This document shows, one piece after another, positions 8,856 to 18,817 of a stretch of DNA of 64,000 bases. The stretch's first letter is position 1. Every line of letters begins with the position of its first letter. Origin of the DNA: Clostridium sp. (lineage in GTDB: Bacteria > Bacillota > Clostridia > Clostridiales > Clostridiaceae); contig JARIDB010000082.1 of assembly GCA_029257045.1 (NCBI GenBank), positions 1 through 64,000 of the forward strand, in the 5' to 3' direction. Both the position numbers and the translations under genes were made by a program. The notes below the pieces were generated by a model, which worked only from the letters and a program-made list of their open reading frames with translations, searched no databases and was not told where the DNA came from.

Positions 8856-10254
8856 AGCATTAATGATGATACCCTCTTTACTTGTTGCATTGTACTATAA
8901 ACAATCAGACAGGTCAGCATTTGCAATAAGCATAATATTAATAGCTACTATAGGATATATTATGTCCCAAAAAAATGTTTATAATAAAAAGATAAAGTCT
9001 AAGGAAGGATTGGCTATAGTAACTTTGGGATGGATCTTAGTTTCATTTTTTGGAGCATTACCATTTGTTATTTCTGGAAGTATTCCTTCCTTTGTAGATG
9101 CATTTTTTGAAACTGTATCTGGTCTTACTACAACAGGGTCTACTTTAGTTGACAATATAGAAGATCTTCCTAAGGGGATTTTGTTTTGGCGTTCCTTTAC
9201 CCATTGGATAGGTGGTATGGGTATATTAGTATTTACGCTTGCAATTCTACCAACATTAGGTGTAGGTGGATTTCAAATCTTTAAGGCTGAAAGCCCTGGA
9301 CCTGTAAAGGATAGAATAGTTCCAAAGATAAAAGATACAGCAAAAATTCTATATATAACATATATGGCTCTGACTATAGTAGAAATGATTTTACTTATGT
9401 TAGGTGGCATGACATTGTATGAATCATCTATTCATACCTTTGGTACGGTTGGTACGGGTGGATTTTCTTCAAGAAGTGCAAGCATAGGAGCTTATAATAG
9501 TACATATATACATATAGTTATTTCAGTATTTATGATATTGTCAGGAGCAAACTTTTCATTATACTTTGCATTATATAAAGGTAAATGGAGAGAACTTTTT
9601 AAAAACAAAGAATTAAGATTTTATTTGGGAGTAATCTTTTCAGCTACAATATTAATTGGATTGAATTTAAATTTTACTTCTTATAAAAATATAGGTCTTT
9701 CTTTAAGAGATTCGTTGTTTCAAACAAGCTCTATTATAACAACTACAGGCTATGCAACTGTAGATTTTGATAAATGGCCAACCTTTAGTAAATCTATATT
9801 ATTTTTACTAATGTTTATTGGAGGCTGTGCTGGATCTACTGCTGGTGGGATGAAAAATATACGAATTGTAGTTTTATTAAAGTTAGTAAAAAGACAGATA
9901 GCTAAAACATTTCATCCAAGAGCTATGATACCTGTAAAACTTGATGGTAAATCAATTCCTAGTGATACAATTGCTAGTATAACTAGTTTTTTCGTTTTAT
10001 ATATTTTTATATTTGTAATAGGTACCATAATCATATCCCTTGAAGGAATAGGACTAGAAAGTTCAGCTAGTGCTATTGTAACTGCATTGAGTAACGTAGG
10101 GCCAGGATTTGGAGTTATAGGTCCAACACAAACATTTAGTGGATTTAGTAATTTTAGTAAGATATTTATGTCATTTTTAATGCTACTAGGTAGGTTGGAG
10201 TTATTTACAATTTTAGCACTTATAGCACCTAAAAATTGGAAGAATGAAATTTAA
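8806..10254 (+). CDS. trkH: Trk potassium channel subunit TrkH
   Basis: Membrane channel subunit for potassium uptake, with four pseudo-repeated M1-P-M2 units. Filter-type segments are visible as VSGLTTTGSTL, HTFGTVGTGGFSSRS, FQTSSIITTTGYAT and ALSNVGPGFG. The start at 8806 is set by AAAGGAGG at 8791 and gives a hydrophobic first helix (MNYGMVIKVLGNILSLEALM). It overlaps trkA by 50 bases in another frame, unusually long but supported by the ribosome site. At 482 residues the length is normal. It belongs to the TrkH/KtrB superfamily; the two-domain TrkA partner favours TrkH over KtrB. Confidence 0.92.
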   Translation: MNYGMVIKVLGNILSLEALMMIPSLLVALYYKQSDRSAFAISIILIATIGYIMSQKNVYNKKIKSKEGLAIVTLGWILVSFFGALPFVISGSIPSFVDAFFETVSGLTTTGSTLVDNIEDLPKGILFWRSFTHWIGGMGILVFTLAILPTLGVGGFQIFKAESPGPVKDRIVPKIKDTAKILYITYMALTIVEMILLMLGGMTLYESSIHTFGTVGTGGFSSRSASIGAYNSTYIHIVISVFMILSGANFSLYFALYKGKWRELFKNKELRFYLGVIFSATILIGLNLNFTSYKNIGLSLRDSLFQTSSIITTTGYATVDFDKWPTFSKSILFLLMFIGGCAGSTAGGMKNIRIVVLLKLVKRQIAKTFHPRAMIPVKLDGKSIPSDTIASITSFFVLYIFIFVIGTIIISLEGIGLESSASAIVTALSNVGPGFGVIGPTQTFSGFSNFSKIFMSFLMLLGRLELFTILALIAPKNWKNEI

Positions 10255-10324
10255 AGTTAGATAAAGAAATTAAATAAGAATAAATATTGTTCATGTATCA
10301 AAAACTAATATTGAGGTGAGATAG

Positions 10325-10477
10325 ATGGCAAAAGCAGGAATGAGAAGACCTAGTCCTAAAGAACCACATGGTACAGAAAGCAACCATAAAACACATATGC
10401 CTAAAAACGATGTAGAACCTGTACCTGAGATTCAAGGAAAAGCAAAGTTTGGAAATAAAAAAGCGAAAACATTATAA
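10325..10477 (+). CDS. Small hydrophilic protein of unknown function, 50 residues
   Basis: The ATG at 10325 follows TGAGGTGAG at about 10313, and the 51-codon frame closes at 10477 just before a strong terminator. The product is basic and lacks hydrophobic segments. It begins MAKAGMRRPSPKEPHGTES and ends GKAKFGNKKAKTL, rich in Lys, Pro, Gly and His. It lies 70 bases after trkH, so it may be the last gene of the trk transcript. I do not recognise a characterised family. Its ribosome site, coding-like composition and terminator together argue that it is real. Confidence 0.7.
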   Translation: MAKAGMRRPSPKEPHGTESNHKTHMPKNDVEPVPEIQGKAKFGNKKAKTL

Positions 10478-10484
10478 AAAGGAG

Positions 10485-10517
10485 GTACCCATTCATTTAT
10501 ATGAATGGGTACTTTTT
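10485..10517 (+). terminator. Terminator after trkH and the 50-residue protein
   Basis: A 12-bp perfect stem (10485-10496 with 10501-10512), TTAT loop and five T's. Confidence 0.9.
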
Positions 10518-10614
10518 ATGAACTATAATTATAGAATATATTTTTTATATAGTGAAATACTAATAATGTTGTTTTAGATTATATTAAAAGGTAAGTTAGG
10601 AGAAAATAAAGATT

Positions 10615-11223
10615 ATGACTAGTTTACAGAACTTATATTTAAAGATTGAGGAGCATTTAATTAATGATGAAAAACCTTCAAATTATTTGAATGAGGTATA
10701 TAATAATAAATTGTTTAAAGAATATCCATTTAATATGCTTTATAAATTGAAGGAAGCTGAACAATCTCCAAAGTATCATCCGGAGGGAAATGCATGGAAT
10801 CATACAATGATGGTAGCGGATGAAGCTGCAAAGATTAAATATAAAAGTGAGGATGGAAAGGTTTTTATGTGGGCGGCACTTCTTCATGATGTTGGTAAGC
10901 CGTTAACTACAAAAGTTAGAAATGGAAGAATAACTTCTTATGATCATGATAAGGTTGGGGAAAGATTAGCAAAAGAATTTTTAACCTTCTTTATAAATGA
11001 TAACAGTTATATTGATAAGATTTGTAATCTTGTAAGGTACCATATGCATATACTTTATGTAGTAAATAATTTGCCATATAAAGATATGAAAGGAATTAAA
11101 GAAAGAACAAATATTAAAGAAGTAGCATTGCTTGGACTATGTGATAGACTTGGAAGATTGGGTAGTAATAGGATTAAAGAAGAGGAAACAATAAAAATAT
11201 TTATAGAATTATGTTATAAATGA
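10615..11223 (+). CDS. HD-domain phosphohydrolase-like protein
   Basis: A 202-residue cytoplasmic protein with an HD metal-binding domain. The first His lies in NAWNHTMMVADEAA, the HD pair in AALLHDVGKPLTT, and further His/Asp in TSYDHDKVGE and VRYHMHI. The TTKVRNGRITSYDHDKVG segment resembles the HD region of bacterial CCA-adding enzymes and related stand-alone HD proteins. The nucleotidyltransferase domain is absent, so this is not a tRNA nucleotidyltransferase. A phosphohydrolase acting on nucleotides or tRNA ends is possible; the substrate is unknown. AGGAG is about 12 bases from the ATG, a rather long spacing. Confidence 0.75.
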   Translation: MTSLQNLYLKIEEHLINDEKPSNYLNEVYNNKLFKEYPFNMLYKLKEAEQSPKYHPEGNAWNHTMMVADEAAKIKYKSEDGKVFMWAALLHDVGKPLTTKVRNGRITSYDHDKVGERLAKEFLTFFINDNSYIDKICNLVRYHMHILYVVNNLPYKDMKGIKERTNIKEVALLGLCDRLGRLGSNRIKEEETIKIFIELCYK

Positions 11224-11316
11224 AAATTATAAATAGGTTACAAATAAGTTATAATGTTAAATTATTTTTAAATAAAATCCTTTTCTAAATAATAATTACA
11301 TAAAAACCTTTAAGTG

Positions 11317-11391
11317 TGGTATAATAGTAATACAGCGTGTAGTTTTGATGACATAAATCTAGTTGTCAAAATATACGTTTTTATTTTTATT
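11317..11391 (+). other. Extended -10 promoter followed at once by a terminator-like hairpin
   Basis: TGGTATAAT at 11317-11325 is an ideal extended -10 element. About ten bases on, CGTGTA-G-TTTTGA (11336-11348) pairs with TCAAAATATACG (11366-11377), followed by TTTTTATTTTTATTT. A transcript from this promoter would be only 50-60 nt unless it reads through to carD, whose start is about 260 bases further. The rest of 11224-11650 is A/T-rich with nothing recognised. Confidence 0.45.
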
Positions 11392-11650
11392 TAATATAAA
11401 ATTTAAATCCGAATTTGAAACTCTATAAACATTGATGATTTTGTTAGGATAGAATGTTTTTTATAATCTTTAGTAACTTTAGTGTTTTAAGTATCTATAT
11501 ATTTAGTAAATAATAGCTAAAAGATGACAGTGAAGTTAACTAATATTTAATTATATAGAAGACTACCTATAAATATAAGTTTTAATTAATATAAAATTAA
11601 GTTAATGTATATATGAATTTTAAAAATATAAAAGAAAAAAGGTGATAACT

Positions 11651-12145
11651 ATGTTCAAGGTCGATGATTATATTATGTATGGCAGGACAGGGGTTTGCCA
11701 AGTAACTGAAATTAAAGATGGCGAATCTATGGGAAACACTGGAACGAACTATTATGTACTGAATCCAGTATTTGAAAATAACTCAGTAATAATGACACCA
11801 GTAAATAATCAAAAAATATTAATGAGAGAAGTTATTTCTAAAAAAGAAATATTATCGATAATTGATTCGGTGTCAAATGAAGAAATTTTATGGATTGAAG
11901 ACGATAAAGCAAGAAATGAAAAATTTAAATCATCCATTAAAGCGGGTATTTGTGAAGATTGGATTAGAATGATAAAATCAATCAACTTAAAAATTAAAGA
12001 AAAAAAATCCGTTGGGAAAAAGATTTCTCAAGTAGATGAAGTTGCATTAAAGGAAGTAAAAAAGTTACTTTATGAAGAATTCTCTTTAGCTCTTGAAATA
12101 CTTCCAGAAGAAGTTGAAAGTTATATATATAAAAGGATAGGATAA
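11651..12145 (+). CDS. CarD/CdnL-family transcriptional regulator
   Basis: Binds RNA polymerase beta and promoter DNA to influence open-complex stability. The N-terminal RNAP-interaction domain (about residues 1-60) starts FKVDDYIMYGRTGVCQVTEI, the CarD-TRCF signature. The C-terminal helical domain carries basic residues (KSINLKIKEKKSVGKK) and ends with EEFSLALEILPEEVESYI. I take the ATG at 11651 (164 residues), spaced correctly from AAAGGTGA; a GTG three codons earlier lies inside that site. It is a single gene with its own strong terminator. Target promoters cannot be inferred here. Confidence 0.9.
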   Translation: MFKVDDYIMYGRTGVCQVTEIKDGESMGNTGTNYYVLNPVFENNSVIMTPVNNQKILMREVISKKEILSIIDSVSNEEILWIEDDKARNEKFKSSIKAGICEDWIRMIKSINLKIKEKKSVGKKISQVDEVALKEVKKLLYEEFSLALEILPEEVESYIYKRIG

Positions 12146-12170
12146 TAAAACTTATAAATAGATAATAATT

Positions 12171-12216
12171 AATGTAGTCTATAAGTATAGTGAATATACT
12201 TATAGACTACATTTTT
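12171..12216 (+). terminator. Terminator of the carD-family gene
   Basis: A 19-bp perfect stem (12171-12189 with 12195-12213), five-base loop and T run. Confidence 0.9.
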
Positions 12217-12346
12217 TATACATAAATTTAAGAAAAGTATAATTTTTATAAATCATTACATATCTTATTTAATGTTAAGGAAATAATCAAATAAAATAAT
12301 AATAATTTATAAAAAGTGAAAATAAAATAATAATAATATAAAGTAC

Positions 12347-12375
12347 TTGTAAACGGTAACAAAGTAAAATATAAT
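12347..12375 (+). promoter_or_regulatory. Promoter of the glycerol operon
   Basis: TTGTAA at 12347 and TATAAT at 12370 with exactly 17 bases between. A 155-base leader follows to the first gene; it has a small AATAAAC/GTTTATT hairpin near 12483 but no U-tract terminator. Confidence 0.75.
12348..12361 (+). promoter_or_regulatory. CcpA catabolite-responsive element (cre)
   Basis: TGTAAACGGTAACA matches the cre consensus TGWAANCGNTNWCA at every fixed position. It covers the -35 element, so CcpA binding would repress the glycerol operon when a preferred sugar is present. Confidence 0.85.
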
Positions 12376-12530
12376 AATGTTATTAATTAAATTCCAGAAA
12401 AAGTAAATAGGAACGAGAGCATAAAATTTAAAATTTAAAAGAATATTAATAGATTTAAAAGCATAAGGTTTAATATGAAAAATAAACTGCGGTTTATTAA
12501 ATAAATAAAATGTTTGAGGGGAGATTAAAC

Positions 12531-12926
12531 ATGAAATTTTTTAGGAGTACACTCGGGTTTATGATTGCTGGATTATTTGTTGGAAGTGTATGGGGAGCTT
12601 TTGCAGGAAAATATGGTATTGCAGGAGGTTGGTTTGCAGCATTAATACTTATAGGACCTTTGTGGTTTATGAATCACTATGTAGGTCTTATAACAAATGA
12701 AGGAGATGGATCTTTTGTAGATATGGGACTTGGAATTGGTGTTGCTTGTTTCATGAGAGATGCATTTAAGCTTGGAGTAAGCAGTACAATGGAATCATTA
12801 CCTACACTTCTTCTTGTAGCTACTGGGGCAGTTATAGGAGGAATAGCAGCAGCATCAATTGAAAGACATATGGCTAAAGAAAAAGAAGTGGTGCAAGTTC
12901 AAGTATCTGAAAATGTAAACATTTAA
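12531..12926 (+). CDS. Small membrane protein, putative glycerol transporter subunit (Lin0368-like), first of a pair
   Basis: About 131 residues with three to four hydrophobic segments and a charged tail (IERHMAKEKEV). The central block runs GIAGGWFAALILIG, then W..NH, VGLIT and VDMG. The same pattern recurs in the next protein. Proteins of this kind lie beside glpK in Listeria and clostridia and have been named putative glycerol transporter subunits; I use that knowledge plus the glpP-glpK context. No GlpF aquaporin is encoded nearby, so this pair could supply glycerol entry. The ATG at 12531 is set by GAGGGGA at 12516, rather than an in-frame ATG 21 bases earlier. Confidence 0.7.
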   Translation: MKFFRSTLGFMIAGLFVGSVWGAFAGKYGIAGGWFAALILIGPLWFMNHYVGLITNEGDGSFVDMGLGIGVACFMRDAFKLGVSSTMESLPTLLLVATGAVIGGIAAASIERHMAKEKEVVQVQVSENVNI

Positions 12927-12951
12927 ATAGGGTGTGAAGGAGGATATTATA

Positions 12952-13290
12952 ATGACTTTAGAATTAGCTTTAATAACTATGATTGGAGGATTTTTATTTC
13001 CATTCTTAATAAGAATGTATTGGGGTCCTTTAGTTGATAAGTTTGGTCCGGCTGGTGGCTTTATGGCAGCAGCATTTTTAGTAGGAACAACTTGGACTAT
13101 AAATCATGGTATAGGAATGATAACACAAAGTGGTCCAGTATGGGTAGATATGGGTTTTGCAGCAGGGATAGGCCTTATAGTAGCTAGCACAATTCAAGGT
13201 GGAAAAATAAAAAAGGCAATACCACAAATAATAGCAGCTTTAACAGGGGGAACTTTAGCAGGTTTTATTTTATCGGTAATTGTTAAATAA
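12952..13290 (+). CDS. Small membrane protein, putative glycerol transporter subunit, second of a pair
   Basis: A 112-residue hydrophobic protein related to the one before it: GPAGGFMAAAFLVG, W..NH, IGMIT and VDMG occur in the same order and spacing. The two probably arose by duplication and may form a hetero-oligomeric channel. It lacks the charged C-terminal tail of its partner. The ATG at 12952 follows AAGGAGG at 12937; the in-frame GTG at 12934 lies before the ribosome site and is unlikely. It sits 25 bases after the first member and 40 bases before glpP. Transport function is inferred from context only. Confidence 0.7.
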   Translation: MTLELALITMIGGFLFPFLIRMYWGPLVDKFGPAGGFMAAAFLVGTTWTINHGIGMITQSGPVWVDMGFAAGIGLIVASTIQGGKIKKAIPQIIAALTGGTLAGFILSVIVK

Positions 13291-13330
13291 AAAAAACCTG
13301 AAAAGTTTAATATCTTAGGAGAATGATTAC

Positions 13331-15423
<2,093 letters not shown>

Positions 15424-15495
15424 AGTTAAGCATTAAAATTAACAAAAATTGAAATCATAATTTAATTACGTTAAAAATTGTGTTTAGAGAATTAG

Positions 15496-15545
15496 AGTCA
15501 AACACAAAATAAAGGTAATACCTTTATTTTGTCTTGGCTTTTTTT
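15496..15545 (+). promoter_or_regulatory. Terminator hairpin, likely GlpP antitermination target
   Basis: CAAAATAAAGGT (15505-15516) pairs perfectly with ACCTTTATTTTG (15520-15531). The stem extends by AGTCAA/TTGGCT with one G-U pair, and seven T's follow. It lies between glpK and the G3P dehydrogenase gene. In Bacillus GlpP acts on such a hairpin in the glpD leader; the same role here is inferred. Confidence 0.7.
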
Positions 15546-15574
15546 ATTACATAAAATTAAAGGAGGAATATAAA

Positions 15575-17002
15575 ATGTATGATGTAGCAATAATTGGCGC
15601 AGGTGTAATTGGATCATCTATTTTTAGAGAATTAACTAAATATAACGTAAAGGTTGCAATGTTAGATAAAGAAAATGATGTTTCAATGGGAACTTCAAAA
15701 GCAAACTCTGCCATAATTCATGCTGGATATGATCCTGCAGTGGGTACATTAATGGCAAAGCTTAATGTTAAGGGAAATGAAATGTTTGAAGATCTTTGTA
15801 AAGAATTAAATGTTCCATTTAAAAGAAATGGTTCATTAGTTTTGGCTTTTAATGAAGAGGAACTTGAAAAGATAAAAGACCTTTATGAGAATGGTAATAA
15901 AATTGGAGTTAAAGAGTTAAGAATTCTTAACAAAAAAGAAGTTTTAGAGTTAGAGCCAAATATATCTGAAAATGTATTAGGAGCATTGCATGCACCTACA
16001 GGTGGAATAGTTGGTCCTTTTGAATATACAATTGCTTTAGCTGAAAATGGAGTTAAAAATGGAGGCAAAATATTTTTAGGTTCTGAGGTTGTTAAAATAG
16101 AAAAGGATGATAATTTTAAAGTTACAACTAGTAAAGGCAATATTATTGAATGTAGATTTATAGTTAATGCAGCAGGAGTTTATGCTGATAAGGTACATAA
16201 TTTAATATGTACTGAAAGTTTTAAAATAACGCCAAGAAGAGGTCAATATTATGTAATGGATAAATCCCAAGGGAATTTATTTAATAATACAATATTTCAA
16301 TGTCCATCAACTCTTGGGAAAGGAATATTAGTAACTCCAACAGTACATGGAAATCTTATTGTAGGACCTGATGCGGAGAATATTCAGGATAAGGAAGATC
16401 TAGCAACAACCATTGAAGGTCTTGGCTTTGTAAGTAAAACTACAAAAGTAACAACAGATAAAGTTAATTTTAGAGAAAGTATAAGAAGTTTTGCAGGGCT
16501 TAGAGCTATACCTGATAGAGGAGATTTCATTATTGAAGAAGATAAGAATATAAAGGGATTTGTTGATGCTTCCGGAATGAAATCACCAGGTCTTTCTGCA
16601 GCACCAGCTATTGCTATTGAAATAGTTGAAATACTTCAAAATTTAGGTTTAACTAAAGTAAAAAATGAAAAATTTGATGGAAAAAGAAAAGAAATTATAT
16701 TTATGGAACTATCAAAGGAAGAAAAGAAAGAGTTAATAAAAAAAGATCCATCCTATGGAAAAGTAATTTGCAGATGTGAAGGTATAACAGAGGGGGAAAT
16801 TATCGGTGCTATTTCTAGAGCCTTTGGAGATATTACTTTAGATGGTGTAAAAAGAAGATGCAGACCAGGCATGGGAAGATGTCAAGGTGGCTTTTGCGGC
16901 CCAAGAGTAGGAGAAATTATAGCAAGAGAATTAAAAAGGGATTTAGTAGATGTAAATCAAGAAAAAGAAGGTTCTTACATTCTAGTAGGTAAAACAAAAT
17001 AA
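15575..17002 (+). CDS. glpA: FAD-dependent glycerol-3-phosphate dehydrogenase (GlpA-like) with BFD iron-sulfur domain
   Basis: Oxidises glycerol 3-phosphate to dihydroxyacetone phosphate. The FAD Rossmann motif is at the N terminus (DVAIIGAGVIGSSI). The DAO-type body includes SAIIHAGYD, NAAGVYAD and RSFAGLRAIPDRGDFIIEE. The C-terminal 90 residues form a BFD-like domain with VICRCEGITEG and RRCRPGMGRCQGGFCGP, Cys residues that likely bind an iron-sulfur cluster. This layout is that of anaerobic GlpA-type rather than aerobic GlpD/GlpO enzymes. AGGAGG precedes the ATG. The next two genes probably form a complex that passes electrons onward. Confidence 0.88.
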   Translation: MYDVAIIGAGVIGSSIFRELTKYNVKVAMLDKENDVSMGTSKANSAIIHAGYDPAVGTLMAKLNVKGNEMFEDLCKELNVPFKRNGSLVLAFNEEELEKIKDLYENGNKIGVKELRILNKKEVLELEPNISENVLGALHAPTGGIVGPFEYTIALAENGVKNGGKIFLGSEVVKIEKDDNFKVTTSKGNIIECRFIVNAAGVYADKVHNLICTESFKITPRRGQYYVMDKSQGNLFNNTIFQCPSTLGKGILVTPTVHGNLIVGPDAENIQDKEDLATTIEGLGFVSKTTKVTTDKVNFRESIRSFAGLRAIPDRGDFIIEEDKNIKGFVDASGMKSPGLSAAPAIAIEIVEILQNLGLTKVKNEKFDGKRKEIIFMELSKEEKKELIKKDPSYGKVICRCEGITEGEIIGAISRAFGDITLDGVKRRCRPGMGRCQGGFCGPRVGEIIARELKRDLVDVNQEKEGSYILVGKTK

Positions 17003-17014
17003 AGGGGGATGGAT

Positions 17015-18268
17015 ATGAGATATGATTTAATTGTAGTTGGAGGAGGTCCAGCAGGACTTGCAGCTGCTTATGAAGCTTATAATAATGGAATAGAAAATAT
17101 ATTAATTATCGAAAGAGATATGGAACTTGGAGGAATATTAAATCAATGTATTCATAATGGCTTTGGATTACACACATTCAAAGAGGAATTAACAGGACCA
17201 GAATATGCTCAAAAATTTATAGATATGGTTGGATATAGTAAGATAGAAGTTATGCTAAATACTATGGTATTAGAAATAGAAGATAATAAAACAATTCACG
17301 CTATAAACTCAACAAATGGTTATATGGAAATTAAGGCAAAGGCAATAATTTTAGCTATGGGATGCAGAGAAAGAACTAGAGGAGCGATAAATATTCCAGG
17401 AGATAGACCATCTGGGATTTTTAATGCAGGTGCAGCTCAAAGATATATAAATATTGAAGGATATATGCCAGGAAAAGAAGTTGTTATTTTAGGTTCTGGA
17501 GATATTGGACTTATTATGGCAAGAAGAATGACTTTAGAAGGAGCAAGAGTTAAAGCTGTAGTGGAGCTAATGCCGTATTCAAATGGATTAAATAGGAATA
17601 TAGTTCAATGTTTAAATGACTATGATATACCCTTATATCTTTCTCATACTGTTATAGATCTTGTTGGAAAGGAAAGATTAGAAAAAGTTGTTATTGCAAA
17701 GGTAGATGAAAAAAGAAAACCTATAAAAGGAACAGAAATTGAATTTGATTGTGATACTCTTTTATTATCAGTAGGATTAATACCGGAAAATGAATTATCA
17801 GAAAAAGCTGGAATAGATGGAGATAAAAGAACTAATGGGCTTATTGTAAATGAAAGTATGGAAACATCAATATCAGGTATATTTGCCTGTGGTAATGTTG
17901 TACATGTACATGATTTGGTTGACTTTGTAACAGTGGAATCAAAACATGCAGGATATTCAGCAGCAAAATATATAAAAGATACCTTAATTAGAGGAGAGGA
18001 TATTAATATTATTAATGGGAAAAATATTAACTATACTGTTCCTCAAAGGTTATCAGTAAATGCTATAGAAGATAATGTAACAGTGTTTATGAGAGTGAAT
18101 AATATATATCATGATAAAATTATTAAGGTAAAAAGTGGCGATAAAATAATAGCGAATTTTAAAAGAAAACATTTAGCACCTTCTGAAATGGAGAAAATCC
18201 TTCTAAGTAAGAAGATTTTAGAGGGACTTCAGGGGGATATAATTATATCTTTAGAGGATGGTGAATAA
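17015..18268 (+). CDS. NAD(P)/FAD-dependent oxidoreductase partner of glycerol-3-phosphate dehydrogenase
   Basis: A 417-residue two-dinucleotide-binding-domain flavoprotein. The FAD motif is DLIVVGGGPAGLAAA at the N terminus and the NAD(P) motif is VVILGSGDIGLIMA near residue 155. The ILAMGCRERTRG and GIFACGNVVHVHDLVD segments are typical of the group related to sarcosine oxidase alpha / GlpB-like subunits. It lies 12 bases after the GlpA-like gene and just before a DUF1667 gene, a recurrent clostridial trio. It probably accepts electrons from the dehydrogenase. I chose the ATG at 17015 because AAAGGGGG is then properly spaced; ATG 17009 is too close. Confidence 0.85.
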   Translation: MRYDLIVVGGGPAGLAAAYEAYNNGIENILIIERDMELGGILNQCIHNGFGLHTFKEELTGPEYAQKFIDMVGYSKIEVMLNTMVLEIEDNKTIHAINSTNGYMEIKAKAIILAMGCRERTRGAINIPGDRPSGIFNAGAAQRYINIEGYMPGKEVVILGSGDIGLIMARRMTLEGARVKAVVELMPYSNGLNRNIVQCLNDYDIPLYLSHTVIDLVGKERLEKVVIAKVDEKRKPIKGTEIEFDCDTLLLSVGLIPENELSEKAGIDGDKRTNGLIVNESMETSISGIFACGNVVHVHDLVDFVTVESKHAGYSAAKYIKDTLIRGEDINIINGKNINYTVPQRLSVNAIEDNVTVFMRVNNIYHDKIIKVKSGDKIIANFKRKHLAPSEMEKILLSKKILEGLQGDIIISLEDGE

Positions 18269-18269
18269 T

Positions 18270-18623
18270 ATGATCAAAAATTTAATATGTATAAGTTGTC
18301 CTATAGGTTGTCATTTATCAGTAGATACAGAAAAAGTGACTGTTACTGGGAATGCTTGCAAAAGAGGAGAAATTTATGGTATAAATGAAATTAAAAACCC
18401 GGTTAGAGTCGTTACAACGACAGTTAAGATAGAGAATGGGACCCATGCAGTTTTACCTGTAAAAACAAAAAATCCAATACCTAAAGATTTAAATTTTAAA
18501 TGTATTGAGATACTAAATAATATAACTCTAAAAGCCCCAGTTAAGATGGGGGAAGTTGTTGTTAAAAATATACTTGATACAGGGGTAGATGTTGTGACTA
18601 CTAGAGAAATGGAAAAAATTTAA
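18270..18623 (+). CDS. DUF1667 cysteine-containing protein
   Basis: A 117-residue cytoplasmic protein with ICISCPIGCHL near the N terminus and NACKRGEIYG some 20 residues on; four Cys residues (CxxC..C...C) suggest a metal or iron-sulfur site. DUF1667 proteins are found right after GlpA-like and flavin oxidoreductase genes, as here, and probably form part of the same electron-transfer complex; no biochemical role is proven to my knowledge. The start is two bases after the previous stop; an in-frame ATG 12 bases upstream is also possible. The terminator follows at 18676. Confidence 0.85.
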   Translation: MIKNLICISCPIGCHLSVDTEKVTVTGNACKRGEIYGINEIKNPVRVVTTTVKIENGTHAVLPVKTKNPIPKDLNFKCIEILNNITLKAPVKMGEVVVKNILDTGVDVVTTREMEKI

Positions 18624-18675
18624 ATACATTATATAAGTTTAGTTTGCTTTGTAATGCTAATATCAATTTTTTAAG

Positions 18676-18708
18676 AAAGGATGTTATAATTAAATAAACA
18701 TCCTTTTA
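18676..18708 (+). terminator. Terminator of the glycerol-3-phosphate dehydrogenase operon
   Basis: AAAGGATGTT pairs with AACATCCTTT across an 11-base loop and is followed by T-rich sequence. Confidence 0.75.
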
Positions 18709-18817
18709 TTTAACTTCATAATTAGTAATTTAAATGAATTTTAAGAATAAAATATATATTGCAACTTATATATAATTATTTTTAGTAATAAGTAAAAAAA
18801 TATAAGGAGGTGATTTT

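Noticed and set aside
10615..11223. tRNA nucleotidyltransferase
   Set aside because: Only the HD-like region is present; the polymerase domain is absent.
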